Shown here: positions 5,721 to 6,291 of the stretch, piece by piece
How positions within the stretch are numbered: the first letter of the stretch is position 1
How the letters are laid out: each line of letters opens with the position of its first letter
Assembly: GCA_016200385.1 (NCBI GenBank)
Contig: JACQEV010000055.1
Coordinates: 1 to 6,291 of the forward strand
Length of the DNA stretch: 6,291 nt
Source of the DNA: Candidatus Methylomirabilota bacterium
Lineage (GTDB): Bacteria > Methylomirabilota > Methylomirabilia > Methylomirabilales > Methylomirabilaceae
Reading direction: 5' to 3'
The notes under the pieces: model-generated
What the model was told of the DNA's origin: nothing
The model's input: the letters and a program-made list of their open reading frames with translations, nothing else
Database searches by the model: none
Translations under genes and position numbers: made by a program

Positions 5721-6291
5721 TCAGAATGGGATCGTCAGATACCGCTCCCCTGTATCGGGGAGCACCGTGACCACAACCTTCCCGACTCCAAGCCGTTCAG
5801 CCACCACCGTCGAGGCGAAGACATTGGCCCCGGCCGAGATCCCCACCAGGAGACCCTCCTCTTTGGTCAAGCGGGAGGCCATCCGATAGGCGTCCTCGTC
5901 CTCGACCGCGATGATCTCGTCAAGGATTTCCACATTCAGGACTCCGGGGACGAAGCTGGCACCGATCCCCTGGATCCCATGAGGCCTAGCCCTCCCTCCC
6001 AGTAGGACAGGAGACTTTGCCGGCTCCACCGCGATCACCTGGACGCCCGGAACTTCCTTTTTTAATACCTCGCCTACTCCAGTGATGGTCCCGCCGGTAC
6101 CGACCCCAGCCACAAAGGCATCGATCTGCCCCTGGGTGGCCTTCAGAATCTCCCGAGCCGTGGTCTGGCGGTGGATTTCCGGGTTGGCCGGGTTCACAAA
6201 CTGCTGCGGCATGAAGTAACCAGGGTTCTTTGCCAGCAGCGATTCGGCAGCATACACGGCGCCGGTCATTCCCTCGATGGCTGGGGTCAGA
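5721..6291 (-). CDS. cysK: Cysteine synthase A (O-acetylserine sulfhydrylase), 3' part
   Basis: The C-terminal 189 residues of a PLP-dependent cysteine synthase; the 5' part lies beyond the right edge. The visible sequence opens with L-T-P-A-I-E-G-M, the CysK LTPxxxGM motif, so the frame continues past the ATG at 6269 to the edge. Other family marks: F-M-P-Q-Q-F-x-N-P-A-N-P-E-I-H, the PLP phosphate loop G-V-G-T-G-G-T-I-T-G, E-P-A-K-S-P-V-L, the H-G-I-Q-G-I-G-A-S-F-V-P loop typical of CysK, the G-I-S-A-G-A-N segment, and the C-terminal L-P-D-T-G-E-R-Y-L-T. It would make cysteine from O-acetylserine and sulfide, unlike the CysM at the other end of the cluster. It ends with TGA, showing TGA is a normal stop here. 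The PLP lysine and TSGNTG loop are outside the window. Confidence 0.95.
   Translation of the reverse strand, partial: LTPAIEGMTGAVYAAESLLAKNPGYFMPQQFVNPANPEIHRQTTAREILKATQGQIDAFVAGVGTGGTITGVGEVLKKEVPGVQVIAVEPAKSPVLLGGRARPHGIQGIGASFVPGVLNVEILDEIIAVEDEDAYRMASRLTKEEGLLVGISAGANVFASTVVAERLGVGKVVVTVLPDTGERYLTIPF

Noticed and set aside
1..6291. CRISPR arrays, tRNA/rRNA genes, insertion sequences, riboswitches
   Set aside because: No repeated spacer pattern, tRNA-like cloverleaf, transposase or terminal inverted repeat was seen; nearly all sequence is accounted for by the listed genes.

Overview
The window is one tightly packed gene cluster read entirely from the minus strand. In transcription order (right to left) it holds: the 3' part of an O-acetylserine-type cysteine synthase (cysK); a fused MoaD/ThiS-like sulfur carrier and MoeB/ThiF adenylyltransferase; a YeeE/YedE-family thiosulfate/sulfur transporter; an exported two-domain rhodanese; a TusA sulfur carrier; a secreted seven-bladed YVTN beta-propeller; a second TusA-like carrier; a CysM of the O-phosphoserine / carrier-protein-dependent type; and the first six codons of a further gene at the left edge. 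Most junctions are short or overlapping (1 nt, -17 nt, 14 nt, 19 nt, 19 nt, 22 nt), so an operon is likely. The two longer gaps are 61 and 123 nt.

The main discovery is in the transporter. It looks like two genes (93 aa at 4252-4533 and 233 aa at 3517-4218), but both lie in one reading frame, separated by a single UGA (4252-4254) and 11 sense codons. Read through, those codons restore the conserved YeeE/YedE motif: GG-[UGA]-ASGSTYRSGEGMVGS stands where relatives have GGC-x-x-G-T-x-Y-R-x-G-E-G. The UGA therefore replaces the conserved central cysteine. Nineteen nucleotides after the UGA there is a 6-bp hairpin with a GGUCC apical loop, the position and loop type of a bacterial SECIS element. 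I interpret this as one 338-aa selenoprotein with Sec94. TGA serves as an ordinary stop in two neighbouring genes and Trp is TGG, so general recoding is unlikely.

Together the genes suggest a sulfur-assimilation route. Thiosulfate or a related sulfur species would be handled outside the membrane by the rhodanese, imported by the Sec-containing YedE, passed on by TusA-type persulfide carriers, loaded as thiocarboxylate on the MoaD-like domain by the MoeB domain, and used by CysM to make cysteine from O-phosphoserine. cysK would provide a parallel sulfide/O-acetylserine route. This scheme is inference from gene families and order.

The organism is a GC-rich (roughly 60%) bacterium. The gene mix would fit Nitrospirota, NC10 or Rokubacteria-like lineages, but the sequence alone does not fix the taxon. 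It must have selenocysteine machinery (selA-D) elsewhere if the main interpretation is right. No tRNA, rRNA, CRISPR array or mobile element was seen.
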